Assembly: GCF_010389155.1 (NCBI RefSeq)
Contig: NC_057763.1
Coordinates: 31,602,645-31,666,644, forward strand
DNA: 64,000 nucleotides
DNA from: Erigeron canadensis
Lineage: Eukaryota; Streptophyta; Magnoliopsida; Asterales; Asteraceae
Direction of reading: 5' to 3'
The position numbers and the translations under genes were made by a program. Shown in pieces: positions 12,386-25,190 of this stretch. Numbering within the stretch: the stretch's first letter is position 1; each line of letters opens with the position of its first letter. A model generated the notes under the pieces. It ran no database searches. It saw nothing but the letters and a program-made list of their open reading frames with translations, and was not told the origin of the DNA.

Positions 12386-15300
12386 ATCAATCAATTAATC
12401 TTGATGCATAAACATATAGTTTATGACCACATGTGCTTCAATTGCACTGATGTTTGTTTCTCATAACAAATTTATATTGGCTCGATCTAGAGCTTTTAGT
12501 ATACACTAAGTATAATATTGCATTGGCTTATGATCATATAATAAATATTAAATTTAAGTTGCACACATATATTATTGATTAGTTATCAAAATATTTCAAC
12601 ATAAACAAATAAACCACATCTTTATAAGCCATGCACATTTAGTCCATGTTCATCATATGAATCATTCTATTATCACATCCTCTTCAAAGAATTGAGCAAA
12701 ATATATACTCGTATCATTTTAGTATAGCTCGTTATTTTGCTTGACCATAAGTATATGTCAATTCACAATAATAATCGGTAGCCATTTTACTGATAAGGAA
12801 TCATAATCTCAATAAGCATTAGTTACATAGTCAAGACATTCTCATTTACCAATATTGAATATCAAAATGTCAATTTATTTATAATGGACTTTAGAAAATT
12901 CACTATTTATCAAACGTCACATATTGTTCATGAATTATGCCATATGCATTGATATCAATCTAGACATAGAATTCATAGTCTAGAAATTAATCTATTACTA
13001 TATCAACATAGCATTTTACTAGGAAACAACATGATGTGTTGAGATCATATACATTAGAGAGACAAATCATATACTCATAAGTTATACTCGTAATATATGT
13101 CTAACAATTTAACTTAATTATGAGCATAATTTGATAAGATTAATATTCATGAAATATGATAGATATGATATAGAGACTTTAATTGTTCATAGATAATTCT
13201 TCGTCGGCCCTTTCATGTGAAATAAACTATAATATATAATGCTACTGACATTTATAATATGGATAAGCCAACATGAAAAGAACATCTCTTATATGCATGA
13301 GTATCAAATAATTGAAGCAAGTGAAAACAAACTTGGTCTATATCTGTGCTTATTTTATAACCAAAATAAACATATGGGTTAAGTTTCTAAGCCTTTAATA
13401 CGATCTATATGTAGTGATTAACCATAAGTTTAACAGATTTCATTTCATCTAATACATTCAATTAATAACAAAGGTAAATGTAATACATATTAACCATTAA
13501 CCATCCAACTATATACATTAGTGCATAAATAAATGCTACTACATTATATCACATTCTCAAACTATAGATTATTATTGTCCATACGAAAATAACATATTTC
13601 TTCTACGTTAGGACAATAGCCTTGAATTAAAAAAAATACTTAAAAAGTGATAATCTAATGCATATCTTAATTTAATTATAACTATGCATGTAGACTACAT
13701 TGTTATCAACAAATATATAATAATAGATTTACGCAAGCATAAAATCTAAGGTCACATTTAATAAGTCGTATAAAAATTAAATTAATTTCCTTGAAACAAT
13801 TATATACATATAAAACGTGATCTTTAAAAAATATAAGATCAACCGTAATAAAAGCACAATTGTCTCTTTAATATTAATATTTCTCAATAGAGAATCAATC
13901 ATAATTATTACTTGCTAGAGATATAAAGTGATATTTTGACAAGAATTTAAAACTAAAGAAATATATGTGATAAAACGTATACATTAAATAGAGATCCATG
14001 TGATCGTCCACTTACCAAAATATACAAATAAAGACAAACCCATAGATTAAAAACTTACAATTACATTATTTAAAGATCTGGTGATCTTTGATTTAACAAG
14101 AATGTACCAATCAATATGTAATTTACCACATAGATAACTATAGAATAGCAATCACACTTAATTTACCAATCAACGTGGAATAATAGAAAGATTCATCAAA
14201 AGTTACTGTAATTAACAAAACTAACACACTATATTTGTCCATAGGGAAAGCAATGATTATGGATATGCCGTTAATTTTCCTTTCATTTTTCTTTTATAAC
14301 AAGGACTAAAAAACCACTGAATGTATATATATTAAAGAAAGAAAATGTATTTGAATTGATGGACAAAGTTCTATTATCAAGTAGAATTTTAATAAAAACG
14401 AACCAACATCGGCGTAATAGTAAACCCGTTTTGTGGAGTACGTGCTTCTACTATTGATGATTAGAAAATAGATCTAGTGTAACACCCCACCAAGGCGGAA
14501 TCATGGGGTATCACAAGAAAAACACAGCATGACATGAAAATTATGTAGAGTAAGTCTAAATGCATAAAAAGGATCAACTAATCCATACAAACCATTCAAT
14601 AATGCAAGTATCCGGATCACACATAAGCATAATCCCTAATTCGGGAAATGAATCACGGATCCAAGAAGTTCAAGTCCAAGTCTAGCATGATCAAGCAATC
14701 AACCATCCAATACGTCTATGAGCTAACTTGTTCACCTGAAAAGTGTACTAACACGCGTCAACATAAAGTTGGTGAGTTCGTAGGGGCAAGTAATAGGAAA
14801 CAAGTGTGTCAGGATAACAACCGTTAACAATATACGAGGATTAGAGTACTTAATCACGTCCAATGAAACCCTAAAAGGTTTCACGTTATCACAAATCAAT
14901 ACAAGTCAACGTCAACATTCAATAATCGTCCATACATATAATATCGTCCAATATTCGTCCATATGCGGGTTAAACAACCCGTAATCCACGGTTATGATCA
15001 TGCCGGGTGTGGCTTCGTCTATCCACCGTCTACGTCTTACATAATATTTAAATAATATACTTTCTAACAAAATATTGTTATAATGTGGCAATGATCATAC
15101 CGGGTGTGGATTCGTCAATCCACCGTCCACGTCCACGTCCATATATATATAATATATAAATGTATATAGTATAACGTCCAACAGTATACAATAACGACTT
15201 TCATCACATATACACATCCATTAATACGTATCACAACATAACGTCCTACATCACATATAACATCCATTAACAAGCACCACAACATAACGTCTCGAATCAT

Positions 15301-15876
15301 ATCATAATGTATCTAGTTAACGACCACACATGTATTCATAACGTAAGCAAAATCAACCAAGTGATAAGTCAATACGTCCATAGAACAATCAATCAGTCAG
15401 TCAACGATCAAACAAGTTTGTACACTTTTCAGCCCGAATCTCAATTGAGTAGAGGGGTTACGAAACTCACCTTGTGCGGCTACAACAAGTTAACATCACG
15501 CTAAGAATGTCCAACGGTCATCAAGAGTCCACAACCAAACTTCAACAACGATCACAACCTACTTTACAATATCAAAATATCACAAAGGCATCCCAACGGT
15601 AAGGTCTAACTAGTTAAACTACGCCATAATTTCCAAGGGTGATCTAAAAGTGATCCAAGAATGCTTAAACCATATTGAAGAGTTTTAGTTAAATACAATT
15701 TAATGACTTAATTAGTAACAAAATTTGACGTAAAAAAATCAAAGTGTTTAGGAATGTGTTTAATCAATTTTGTTGACCTTAAAATGATGATATAAGACTA
15801 GTAAACAAGTTTTGGATCATTAAAAGTCGACCGATAACCGAACGAAAAACTTGAGGAAAGGACAGAAAAAGTGCGG

Positions 15877-15980
15877 CCGCTAGCACGGTCGGCCGTGTGA
15901 GCGTCTGCAGTATGAGAAAACTGGGCATGTAGCACGGCCACAAGCAAGGTGCGTCTGTCTGAGCGGCCGTGCTCGACCTG
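15877..15980. repeat. GC-rich motif cluster in element A
   Basis: Several copies of AGCACGGCC/GCGGCCG-type words lie within about 100 bp of AT-rich sequence. The position is comparable to that of the motif clusters in B and C. Confidence 0.5.
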
Positions 15981-16405
15981 AACGAATTTTGACACAAAAT
16001 CGACTAACTTAGTAGTGAGATCGAAGCTCAATCTTTTGACAAAACTAATTACAAGTATAAATAAGCATAAACATCAATTCATAACACAAACCCACTTCCA
16101 AAATCACAAATCCCTCTTTGAAACCCTAGTTTTGACCTAAATGCTCAAGAACACTAATTTTGACTAAAACTTGTAAATAGCTAGTAATCCAAGACTTGTA
16201 TCTACATAAACAAGTAGTTTGAAGATGAAAAACACTTACCAAAGTTCCTTGGACAATCAAATTCGGATTAGAGACTTTGAAGATGAAAAACTCCCTAAAT
16301 GAAATTGGAAATCTTGAATCTTTGAAGATTATTTTTGTTATTGTACAAGTTACTAGTTAATTTGCTTATTATGATGATGAAGAAATCTGAAAATTAAAGG
16401 AGAAA

Positions 16406-18994
16406 TGTAACACCCCGGGCTAGAGCCCGAAATATCACTGAAATTATATAGCACACAGTGGAATTATCGTAGATCATAACTACATGAAAATATAGGATTC
16501 GGTGAATCCAAACCAACATTTAAGGTACAAGATACAAAGTAAACAAGAAGTCATGAATGAGAAATAAAACGGGTTATTACAACTAATTTCATAAATACTA
16601 TACATGAACCCTACGTGGACAACGGATCACGGATCCATGGGAGTCCCAATCCAAGCTCTAGCAGGAACAACAAGTAGCCATCAATACTCCAACTTCACAC
16701 GAATACCTGAAAAGTGCACTAAACAAAGTCAACACTAGGTTGGTGAGTTCGTAGAGATGGATCACATGAAGCCATCGCCAATAATCACAATACATATAAG
16801 GAAGATCAAGCATACCAGTAGCGTTCAAGTACCACACTATCAACCCATCAAGATTTCATGATATAACAAGCGTGTAATGGTAAACACTCACAATATCAAT
16901 GCCAAATAGGAATCATATACATGTCAAAGTCAAATGCGTATGATATGCATGCCAATGTCAATTGCGTATGATATGCATGCCAATGTCCCAAGTACTCGTA
17001 GAGTGGCCTTACGGTTCAACAACCTGCCTTTAGAACCATCAACAACCAACCAATGCATCCCAAATGTATTTCCCCAAACCGACCCAAACCTTGGTTTACC
17101 ACAAAGTCCCACAAACTAGCCAATATCCATATCGAAGCTTAAGTGTGTTGCCTTTATCACAATTCCATCAATAATCATCCATCAATCCAACCAACCGAAA
17201 CCATGCATACATACACTTAGGAGGATTCTACTTCCAACGAGTTCTTGATGCTTATATATAGGGTCACCCGCAGCCTTCCCACCACATACCAAACTCTTTG
17301 AAAGTATAATCGACATCCATGTATGCACAACTATCCTAATAACTACTATAATCCAATCATATGCATAATCAATCAATCAATTCATCAAACAATCCATCGG
17401 TCAATCCATAATTCAATCAACATTCAACACACACTATTTAATCATAACTAGTGCAAATAGATAAATTAGAACCATCAAACCATTAATAAATCAAACCATC
17501 AATAAACATGTATGGGTGCACTTTCCAGCCCGAATCTCAAGCGAGTAGGGAACTACGGAACTCACCTTGGTTTCCAAGCAAAACGACAAGTTAAATTCGG
17601 GTTATAAACGTTCAATGATCGCCACGTGTCCACAACCTATCAATGTACATCATATTACAATTAATTCCAACTTTTATAACCTTAACAAGTTGGTCTAGCA
17701 AGTTCAAGTCGAGTCACAACCCCACTAACGCTTAAACAACCTTCCCGAGTCTAAATAAGACACTTAGACTCGACATTTTTAGAAATATAGAAAGATTCAT
17801 CCCACATAAATGATACCAAAAGAATCTAGACTCTCTTACAATTCCAACGGTAGGTCATATGACTCGATTGGACTTACGGATCAAACGTTATAAGTATATG
17901 CGTTTATATAGTTTGAGTTAAAATTTCAAGTTTGATTCCAAAAGTGACTCTCGACTTTGAACAAATGGTTTGTCTTGTGTAGGGCACCAATGAGGTCATA
18001 AGAGTACATTCCGGAAAGTTCGGGACGATCCTAGGACATTAGAAAAGAAGCTAGGAAACGAAAAGATGAAACAGGTCCCCAACTGCGTCGCATCATAAGA
18101 CTGCGCCGCAGTCAAAAAGTCGAGCATCTAACTGCTTCGCAGCTCCTTTCAACTGCGCCGCAGCATGTGGACTGCGTTGCAGCCCCTTGAGATCAGCACC
18201 AGCAGCAGGAAGTCGAGCCAAACACACCCAAAACACATCCAACCACCATTTTAGCCCTAGAGATCGACCAAAAGACCTTTTCAACTCGATTTTGAACATA
18301 AATGTACATACATAAACATAATTAGACTCAACCCATTTCACGAATCCGCTTCAAACACTCAAATCAAGACCAAAATCATCTTTAAACTCATTTGAAACCC
18401 TAGAAAACCCTAATCGCATTTTGGCCCGATTTGTGACCCGAATTCGTTTGCAACCAACTAGAAACTTGTAAATAAGCATGAAATGATAATTATGGGATGA
18501 ATTTAACTTACCAAAACCTTCACCTCGTGTTCAAACCCGACTTTGACCCGAATGGGTGTTTTCTTCCACTTTGAAACCCAAACTCTTGATATGATGATGA
18601 TTATTATTCTAATTCTTAATCTTGCTTAAGCTTCTTTAAATTTGATAGAAATCTAGAGAGAGAGAGAGAGAGAAGTGTGTGTGTTCTTGAGAGGAAGATA
18701 GAGAGAAAGAGATGGGGGGGGGGAATGAAAAGGGGTGGTGGAGGTTGGAGGGGGATAAGGGGAATGGGGTTGGGTCACAGGTCTTGGGTCATGGGTTGAC
18801 CCGCTTCACACATTACTAGTTCAAATAAATCGTTGCCCTTTTGTCGTCTAAAATCATACCGTCCAACGAGTTGTCAAGTGACCCATCAAACGTTTTGCCC
18901 ATTATTTAATCTCAAAGGAGCTAAATCATTCTTTATTTAAATTTACTAAGCATTTTACATAAAAGTCAAAGGGTCAAAATTCGCGGATGTTACA
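16406..18994 (-). mobile_element. element B: solo-LTR-like element nested in A
   Basis: It runs TGTAACACCCCGGG...GGATGTTACA over 2,589 bp, with the TSD AGAAA at 16401-16405 and 18995-18999. It shares with A and C the block CAGCCCGAATCTCAA (near 17528) and the segment around 17243-17300 that matches 35675-35740 in C. The ends differ from A and C, so it is another subfamily. A (GA)n run lies at 18654-18672. Confidence 0.8.
18075..18190. repeat. palindromic CTGCGCCGCAG cluster in element B
   Basis: Five or more variants of the 11-bp palindrome CTGCGCCGCAG (including CTGCTTCGCAG and CTGCGTTGCAG) occur at spacings of roughly 20-30 bp. Confidence 0.75.
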
Positions 18995-20491
18995 AGAAAA
19001 GAGGAAGAAAATGATGATAAGGGTGTTCTTGGATAATAGAGAGAAGGAAGAGAGAAAAAGTGAGTAGAGAGAGAAGAGGGTGTGAGAAATGAGGGGAAGA
19101 AAGGAGGGAAGGAAGGTTTTGTTCCCCACTAACACTCTCACGGCTAGTTCCAGTTTCTCCCGACAATTTATTCGTTTAGTTAAAACTTTTAACTTGAGTA
19201 TTGTTCAAGTATTTTGTTGACACAATGTCACATACTTTTAAATTACGCTCCTAATGACTATTCACATGCCGAGTTTTTCATTACAAAACTTCATTTACTT
19301 CAATTTGTCAAATTTCCGTTTTACGAGTTCACTAGAGTTGACCGGTCAAAATAACGAGTGTTACAATTTTGGTGGAAGAGTTAGGGATAGGGTCAGGGGT
19401 GAAAATGGCAAATGTTACATAAATAAATAGCGAAAGTCAATGGGTCAATCCAAATGGGTCAATGGGTCCACCCGATTACGTTTTCTAGTAAATTAACAAA
19501 TCGTCTTACGTCACAAGTAAATTCACACGACCAACAAGTCTCGTCTAGCGTATTATACGTTATTAAACCGTCAAATGAAGCTTCAAATATATCGACTAAC
19601 TAAATTGGCTAGTCCTTAACATGCTTAAGTCCACGAGTAAAGTAAATGGAATTCCATAAATCATGAAACTTACATTGCATATAGCCACACTTATACACGT
19701 CAACTTACAAGTCAAATAAGTCAAATTAGGCAAATGTTACATCTAGTGTAGTGTATACCTATGCCTCCCTTTACATAAGGACTTTCAAAATATTGGCTTT
19801 TGTTTCACCTTTAATGTAATTTATATGAAGAGAATTCTTACATGTACAAGATATGAACTAGTATTTGGTATGGAAATATAATTTGGTAATCTCATCTTAT
19901 TTGACAGTCTTTCATATAATTATCAAATTATTCGAAAAGAAGAAACAATAGTTGTAACAGAATAACAGGCCAAGAGCACATGATTAACATATAATAAGAT
20001 GTTATTGATTTAGGAACCTAAATAATGTCCAGTACATATGAGCACATAAAAATCTCATTTGCTTACCATTTTCCTTTTGTACGTGACAAAACAAGCACAC
20101 AGAAAGATATAAAATAATGTTCAATACGTATAAACATATAAATCTCTTTAATCTATATTTATATATTAAGATGTTTATCATTTAAATATATTAGTTATCC
20201 ATTTGACACAATCATGGAATCAAACTTGTTTCTATCAAACGTAACCCAACATATAGACATTGATGGTTCTTATATGAACATTTTCTTTCTTTTAGATCAA
20301 CAAATAATTGAGACTTAAAGGTTGAATAACTTACCTCAATGATGCCGTCAAAACCAAAACTCGTGTAATCTGATTTGGTCCAATGACTTTATTGTTTACT
20401 GGAACACACAATCAGATCTACAACCCTTAATTGTCCATGAGGATATGTTAAATCAAGCATTGAATTTCGAGAGTTATTCGCGCTGATAACG

Positions 20492-20698
20492 TGTTGTAAA
20501 ACAACGACCTAATAGCAAAGTATAATATACACAATAGAGAATAGAGAGAATGATTTTCATTGATATTGATCCCCTCTTAGTTACAAAAGATGACTATATA
20601 TAGAGATATAAGAGTCTTTACAATAAATACAATCATAATGATATAATAAATAGTCTGGGAGTTACGAATGTGGATAGCCACATAATAATGATTTCATA
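20492..20698 (-). repeat. copia 5' LTR
   Basis: This is the near-identical partner of 9363-9572. Its outermost bases (TGTT on the minus strand) are altered or lost. It ends only about 120 bp before the F-box ATG, so the LTR sits in that gene's upstream region, transcribed away from it. Confidence 0.75.
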
Positions 20699-20816
20699 TA
20701 AACTTTCCTAATATATTGGGACAGACGTATATATAAAGTTTCCTTATACGAGTAATATTGGGACGGGTGTATGTATATATTGAAGAGGCGATCATGGAAA
20801 CAAACATCATTAATTA

Positions 20817-21917
20817 ATGCAAGTATACGCCAACGATCGATCAACAATGGAAAAACTTTCGTGGGATATTCTAACCAACATATTCATTCGGTTACAGAGC
20901 AAACAACTTGCTATGATGAGATGTGTTTCTAAATCGTTGTTTGCTCTTTTATCGCAACCAGACTTCATCAAAACCCATATGACGACCCAAAACCACAAGA
21001 AAGATGTCGATGAAATTGTATTGGTCTTCAACTATGCTGATAACAAAGATAAACCATTATTCACTGCACACCTCTTGAAATCACCCGACATCCAAGTCAA
21101 TGATCGTATTAAGTTACCTGCTAATTTCCCATCTCTAGATTCAATTAGTACACGTAATAGCTGTGTTTTGGGTTCGGTTAATGGTCTAATATCTTTTTAT
21201 ACTACTCAACCTGGTCGTTCTTATCACCCCGTCATTCATATTTGGAATCCTTCTTTATCGGCTCTAGTGACTCTACCACCAATATTATCTGACCGTTACT
21301 TTTATCCTGTTGACCTTTGTAGGTTCGGATATGATCCCAAAACTGATGATTACAAAGTTGTCAAGCTTTTGTATGATACGCCAGGGAAAGTAGTTGAGGT
21401 GTATAGTATGAGAAAGCACTCGTGGAAATCAGTCAATGAAAAGTTTCCGGTCAATAATGTTGATCGTGAGATTGTTTCTTATAACGAAGTCTGTACAGAT
21501 GGTCATGGTGGTCATGTTCATTGGCTTCACAGATATTTTGTAGATCAACAAAATATATTCTTGGAGATCATAGCATTTGACTTGGGTTTGGAAACGTTCA
21601 GTGTGATATCTCTTCCAGATTCCATCTCAAAGTTAGATGAGAATAGGGTGTATGCATATAGCAAAGATGGTTTGGCTTTTGGCTCCTGGGCTGGAAAGCT
21701 TTGTATAATGTCACACACAAGACATAATGATGAATTTGAGATATGGGTGATGAATGAGTATGGAGTAGCTGAATCTTGGGTTAAACATCATAATATGTCT
21801 TCACAGTTTAGTGGTATTAATATTAACCCAATTGGATTTACATTAAATAATAAGTTCCTTTTTGGAGAATGGACAAATAATATTTATGTGAAAAAAATGT
21901 CTACTCCTGTAGCCTAG
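20817..21917 (+). CDS. F-box protein with FBA-type C-terminal region, early stop
   Basis: This single-exon frame encodes 366 residues from the first Met; Met11 (20847, MEKLSWDILTNIFIRL) is the more usual F-box start. The F-box spans about residues 11-50 (LSWDILTNIFIRLQSKQL..CVSKSLFALL) and binds the SKP1-like subunit of SCF ubiquitin ligases. The rest matches the plant F-box-associated interaction domain (FGYDPKTDDYKVVKL, IHIWNPSLSALVTLP), which selects substrates. The frame ends in TAG at 21915, but directly after it, in the same frame, about 75 more codons continue to TAA near 22145 and match the C-terminus of the neighbouring copy (YDPDTTKVAHFSS, DSLVWVAP). The annotated product is therefore probably a C-terminally shortened version of the ancestral protein. 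The copia LTR lies just upstream. Confidence 0.8.
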   Translation: MQVYANDRSTMEKLSWDILTNIFIRLQSKQLAMMRCVSKSLFALLSQPDFIKTHMTTQNHKKDVDEIVLVFNYADNKDKPLFTAHLLKSPDIQVNDRIKLPANFPSLDSISTRNSCVLGSVNGLISFYTTQPGRSYHPVIHIWNPSLSALVTLPPILSDRYFYPVDLCRFGYDPKTDDYKVVKLLYDTPGKVVEVYSMRKHSWKSVNEKFPVNNVDREIVSYNEVCTDGHGGHVHWLHRYFVDQQNIFLEIIAFDLGLETFSVISLPDSISKLDENRVYAYSKDGLAFGSWAGKLCIMSHTRHNDEFEIWVMNEYGVAESWVKHHNMSSQFSGININPIGFTLNNKFLFGEWTNNIYVKKMSTPVA

Positions 21918-22639
21918 TACGATCCGGATACAACCAAGGTTGCACACTTTAGTAGTTGTCTTAATGAATCTAGATGTACCAAAGTTGTTCATTATATGGA
22001 CTCTCTTGTTTGGGTAGCACCGGTAAGAAAGGATGGTAGTACGGGTTGCAAAAGGGACGCCATGAGCAAAAAATCCAATAGGGAGCAAAATTTAAGAATT
22101 CATGGGGAAAAAATCAAAAAGGGACCAAAATTCAATAATCCATAAGAAAAGATTCAGCCCAGGTTGCAGCATCTAGGAGACATTATTGCTATGGTTGATT
22201 GAATGATGGAAAGAAGGCTACAAATAAGGCTGCAAACAAGAGACAAGCCAAGCCATATTTTATTGTTTCTTTTGTTGAAACAACTTTAGATGATCCATAT
22301 TTCTTGATTATTAGGTTTTCATATTCTCTTTAATTATTTAGCAATGAGCTTGTATTAATTTGTGCGTTTTGATGATGATTTTTGAAAACTGAATTGAAAT
22401 TGATCTTCTTTTGTGTTGCTACTTGCTATATATGTTGGGAATGTAAGTTTGTATCTAACATTATACCTAATTGATTCTGTAACTAGTGGTCAACTTTGGA
22501 AGTCTGTCTGGTGTTTTTACATTTAGGTTTATACTTGATACAAGTTTCCGGATTAATTTCAAAGAAACAAATTTTTTACCAAGTAGTTTATGTTTATATC
22601 GGCAGTATAGTATATATAATTGCTTCCATGCTAGCAAAA

Positions 22640-22870
22640 AACTAGATTATGTGAAATGACACTACATTGAGTAACATCTAGGCTAAACTTGGCCTTGTAC
22701 CCATGATGAATGGTTTCAAATTCCTTATCTGTTTGAGATTGTGCAACCGTAATGCATGAAATTACATTACTTTGGCAGAATGACACAATCGACCTGGAGG
22801 CGGGCAATTGTTGTCTACATGAGCCACTGTAGATGGCCGGTGTCATTGAATCTCACTTCTTTCACGCTGT
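22640..22870 (-). pseudogene. decayed proline-rich gene copy 1 (tentative)
   Basis: This stretch is clearly related to 24440-24680, and both share the word TTTTGGCAG..C with the proline-rich gene near 3255-3290. Read on the minus strand it keeps NNCPPPG. The relation to the gene at 3.1 kb rests on short matches. Confidence 0.4.
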
Positions 22871-23063
22871 GGTGGTGAAGCAACCGATAGTTCACTTCTA
22901 AGAGTTTGTTGAAGACATGGGTTGATACTACAACTTGAGGCTTACAAGTTACAACATAAGTATTCGAAAAAAAAAAAAAGTATTTAAAAATAACCCGGGG
23001 ATAAAACTGGGCCTATCTTATCTATTTGCAAGTCTATATACATATACATATACATATAAATTG

Positions 23064-23993
23064 AAGTATTTGGAACCCTTCTTTATCGGCTCTAGTGACT
23101 ACCACCATTATCCGGGACTGACTTTTATCCTGTTGAACTTTGTAGGTTCGGATATGATCCCAAAACTGATGATTACAAAGTTGTCAAGCTTCCGTTTGAT
23201 AGGCCGGCAGAATTAGTTGAGGTGTACAGTACGAGAGAAAACTCGTGGAAATCAGTCAAAGAAAAGTTTCCCGTCAATAATATTGATCGTGAGATTAATG
23301 TTTCTTCTAACGAAGTCTGTATAGATGGTCATGATGGACATGTTCATTGGCTCCGTAACTATGTTGTTAATCAGGATGCATTCTTGGAGATCATAGCATT
23401 TGACTTGGGTGTGGAAACGTTCAGTGTGATATCTCTTCCAGATTCCATCTCAAAATTAGATTTGAATAGGGTGTGTGCATATAGAAAGACAAGACATGAT
23501 TTGGTTTTGGGCTCCTGGGCTGGAAAGCTTTGTTTAATGTCACACACGAGACATGGTAAATTTGAGGTGTGGGTGATGAATGAGTATGGAGTAGCTGGTT
23601 AAACATCATAACGTGTCTTCACAGTTTAGTGGTATTAATATTAACCCAATTGGATTTACATTAAATAACAAGTTCCTTTATGGAGTTGAAAGAAATACTA
23701 TTTTTAATCCTTTATCCTTGTACGATCCGGATACAACCAAGGTTGCACACTTTAGTAGTTGTCTTAACATATTTGGACTCACCAAAGTTGCTCACTATAT
23801 CGACTCTCTTGTTTGGGTAGCACCACTAAGAAAACATGGTAGTACGGGTTGCAGAAGGGTTGATACCAGAGAAAAATCCAAAAAGGAACAAAATTTAATT
23901 ATTCACAGGGAAACAAAATCCAAAAGGGAGCAAAGTTTAAAAATCCATAGAAAAACTTTTAAGCCGAGACCGAGACATTATTGGCATCGTTGA
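23064..23993 (+). pseudogene. truncated duplicate of the F-box gene
   Basis: It begins at TTTGGAACCCTTC, equivalent to about codon 142 of the first copy, and lacks the F-box. Early deletions and stops follow (the segment around 23090-23130), then a well-conserved frame from 23222 with the same ENSWKSV..KFPVNN and DSISKLD blocks. A base loss near 23599 shifts the frame just where copy 1 reads ESWVKHH. The C-terminus then continues open to 23993 (YDPDTTKVAHFSS). It shows what the 3' end of copy 1 looked like before its stop. It is not expected to make an F-box protein. Confidence 0.85.
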
Positions 23994-24439
23994 TTGAATG
24001 ACGGAAATAGGCTACAAATAAGGCTCCAATCCTGCAAACAAGAGACAAGCCATATTTATTATTTCTTTGGTTGAAACAATTTTATATGATTCATACTATT
24101 ATTTCATGATTATTAGACTTGGGTCAATTATGAAGTTTTACCATGATGTTCATATTCTCTTTAGTTATTTAGCAATGAGCATGTTTTAATTTGTGCGCTG
24201 GATAATGGTTTTAGAATTGATCTTCTTTTGTGCATGTCAGTTTGTATCTAACAGTATACCTAATTGATTTTGTAGTCTGTCCGGTGTTTTCTACATGTAG
24301 GTTGATACTTAATGCAAGTTTTCAGATTAATTTCAAAGAAACAGATTTTTTAAATAAATAGTTTATGTTTATATGGGCAGTATAGTATAATTGATTCCAA
24401 GCTAGCAAAAAACCAGATTATGTGAAATACACTACATAG

Positions 24440-24667
24440 ACTAACACGTAAGCTAAACTAGGCCTACAGTATCATTTGATGTACCCATGATTAATGGTTT
24501 CAAATTCCTAATTGGTTCGAGATTGTGTAACAATAAAACATGGAATTAGGTTACTTTTGGCAGAACATGCCACTGGAGGAGTCCCGGTGTCACTGAATCT
24601 CTCTTTTTTCACCCTGTGGTGGTGAAGCAGCAGATAGTTCACTTTTAAGCGTTTCTTGAATATGGGA
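24440..24667 (-). pseudogene. decayed proline-rich gene copy 2 (tentative)
   Basis: It is the second copy of the spacer seen at 22640-22870 and lies in the same position, downstream of an F-box copy. Its right end runs straight into the Nudix exon copy. Confidence 0.4.
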
Positions 24668-25190
24668 ATCAGATCACTGCTGTTGATAATAAGAGTAGAA
24701 ATAGCTCTTTTTGGCAGATGTAGCAGTCGCTATAAGAAATATAAGCCAACATATTTTGTTGTCTTTTTTTTTGTTATGTGTCCACAGTATTGTCAAAGGA
24801 TTTGTGTATCTTTATAAAGGACTGGTTAGTGTATTCTTCCACTGGCATCCGCTGCAAGAGTAATAACAGCTCAAGTTATTTCATGAATGTATTTCAATCA
24901 TAAAAAGATCAGACTTTTGATGAATGGATAAGTAGCATATTTAGCAATGGTTTATAGCAGGCGTGACCTGTGCTGCTTCAATCTCTGAATCTTGGTTTTC
25001 AATATCCAAAGATTTTGGTTTCGACATTCAAACAATCATAATATCCGACTTCGTAAAGAATGACTTGTGGCTTTTCTGTAATTCATTTTACAAAATACAA
25101 GTTGCTAATGATACAGAAACAAAGTTGAAGATTTGAAAGGTTTTTGTTCACTTAACACTTCTTAGCTGAATGCAAGGAATTCTGTATCGA
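24668..25190 (-). pseudogene. partial Nudix copy (last three exons)
   Basis: Three blocks match the final exons of the intact Nudix gene in order: about 24781-24850 (R-M-P-V-E-E-Y), about 24967-25078 (SHKSFFTKSD, PKSLDIENQDSEIEAAQ) and about 25165-25190 (IDTEF). A stop replaces the residue after MIV, and a deletion has removed part of the EFVEVLAF segment. The Nudix box exons are absent. It is a non-functional duplicate about 1.7 kb from its source. Confidence 0.85.

Larger units (their letters stand above)
14478..19741 (-). mobile_element. element A: long solo-LTR-like element, hosting element B
   Basis: It runs TGTAACACCCC...GTTACA and is flanked by TCTAG at 14473-14477 and 19742-19746. 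Without B and its extra TSD copy it is about 2.67 kb. The left 80 bp are about 90% identical to the reverse complement of the end of element C, so A lies on the opposite strand to C. The block at 15421-15475 is shared with B and C. There is no protein domain, so a solo LTR or a non-coding LARD-like element is the best reading. It is inserted in the copia element. Short GTTACA ends at 19364 and 19417 hint at further internal rearrangement. Confidence 0.75.
9363..20698 (-). mobile_element. degenerate Ty1/copia retrotransposon, interrupted by elements A and B
   Basis: Two direct repeats about 207-210 bp long bound the element and differ at only about five positions by my count. Read on the minus strand the LTR starts TGTTATGAAATC and ends CAACA. 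A purine tract GCCAAGGGGGAG lies just before the 3' LTR, at 9573-9584. CGTTATCAGCGCG follows the 5' LTR and looks like the primer-binding site. The inner sequence is full of stops, but a copia GAG-pre-integrase remnant survives. Removing A with one copy of its TSD leaves roughly 6.1 kb, a normal copia length. I could not confirm a target-site duplication, because the right end after ATTTCATA differs from the left. Confidence 0.8.

Noticed and set aside
18654..18672. GA repeat as a regulatory GAGA element
   Set aside because: It is a simple-sequence run inside element B with no gene next to it.
19364..19741. A further nested element between the GTTACA ends at 19364, 19417 and 19741
   Set aside because: No matching TGTAACA start or TSD was found for the inner ends; the 19741 end has a perfect TSD with 14473.
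9358..20705. Target-site duplication of the copia element
   Set aside because: GATAT on the left does not match TAAAC on the right; the right LTR end is altered, so no TSD is claimed.
23222..23993. Second F-box copy as a functional short protein
   Set aside because: It lacks the F-box, its 5' part has deletions, and a frameshift separates the two conserved blocks.
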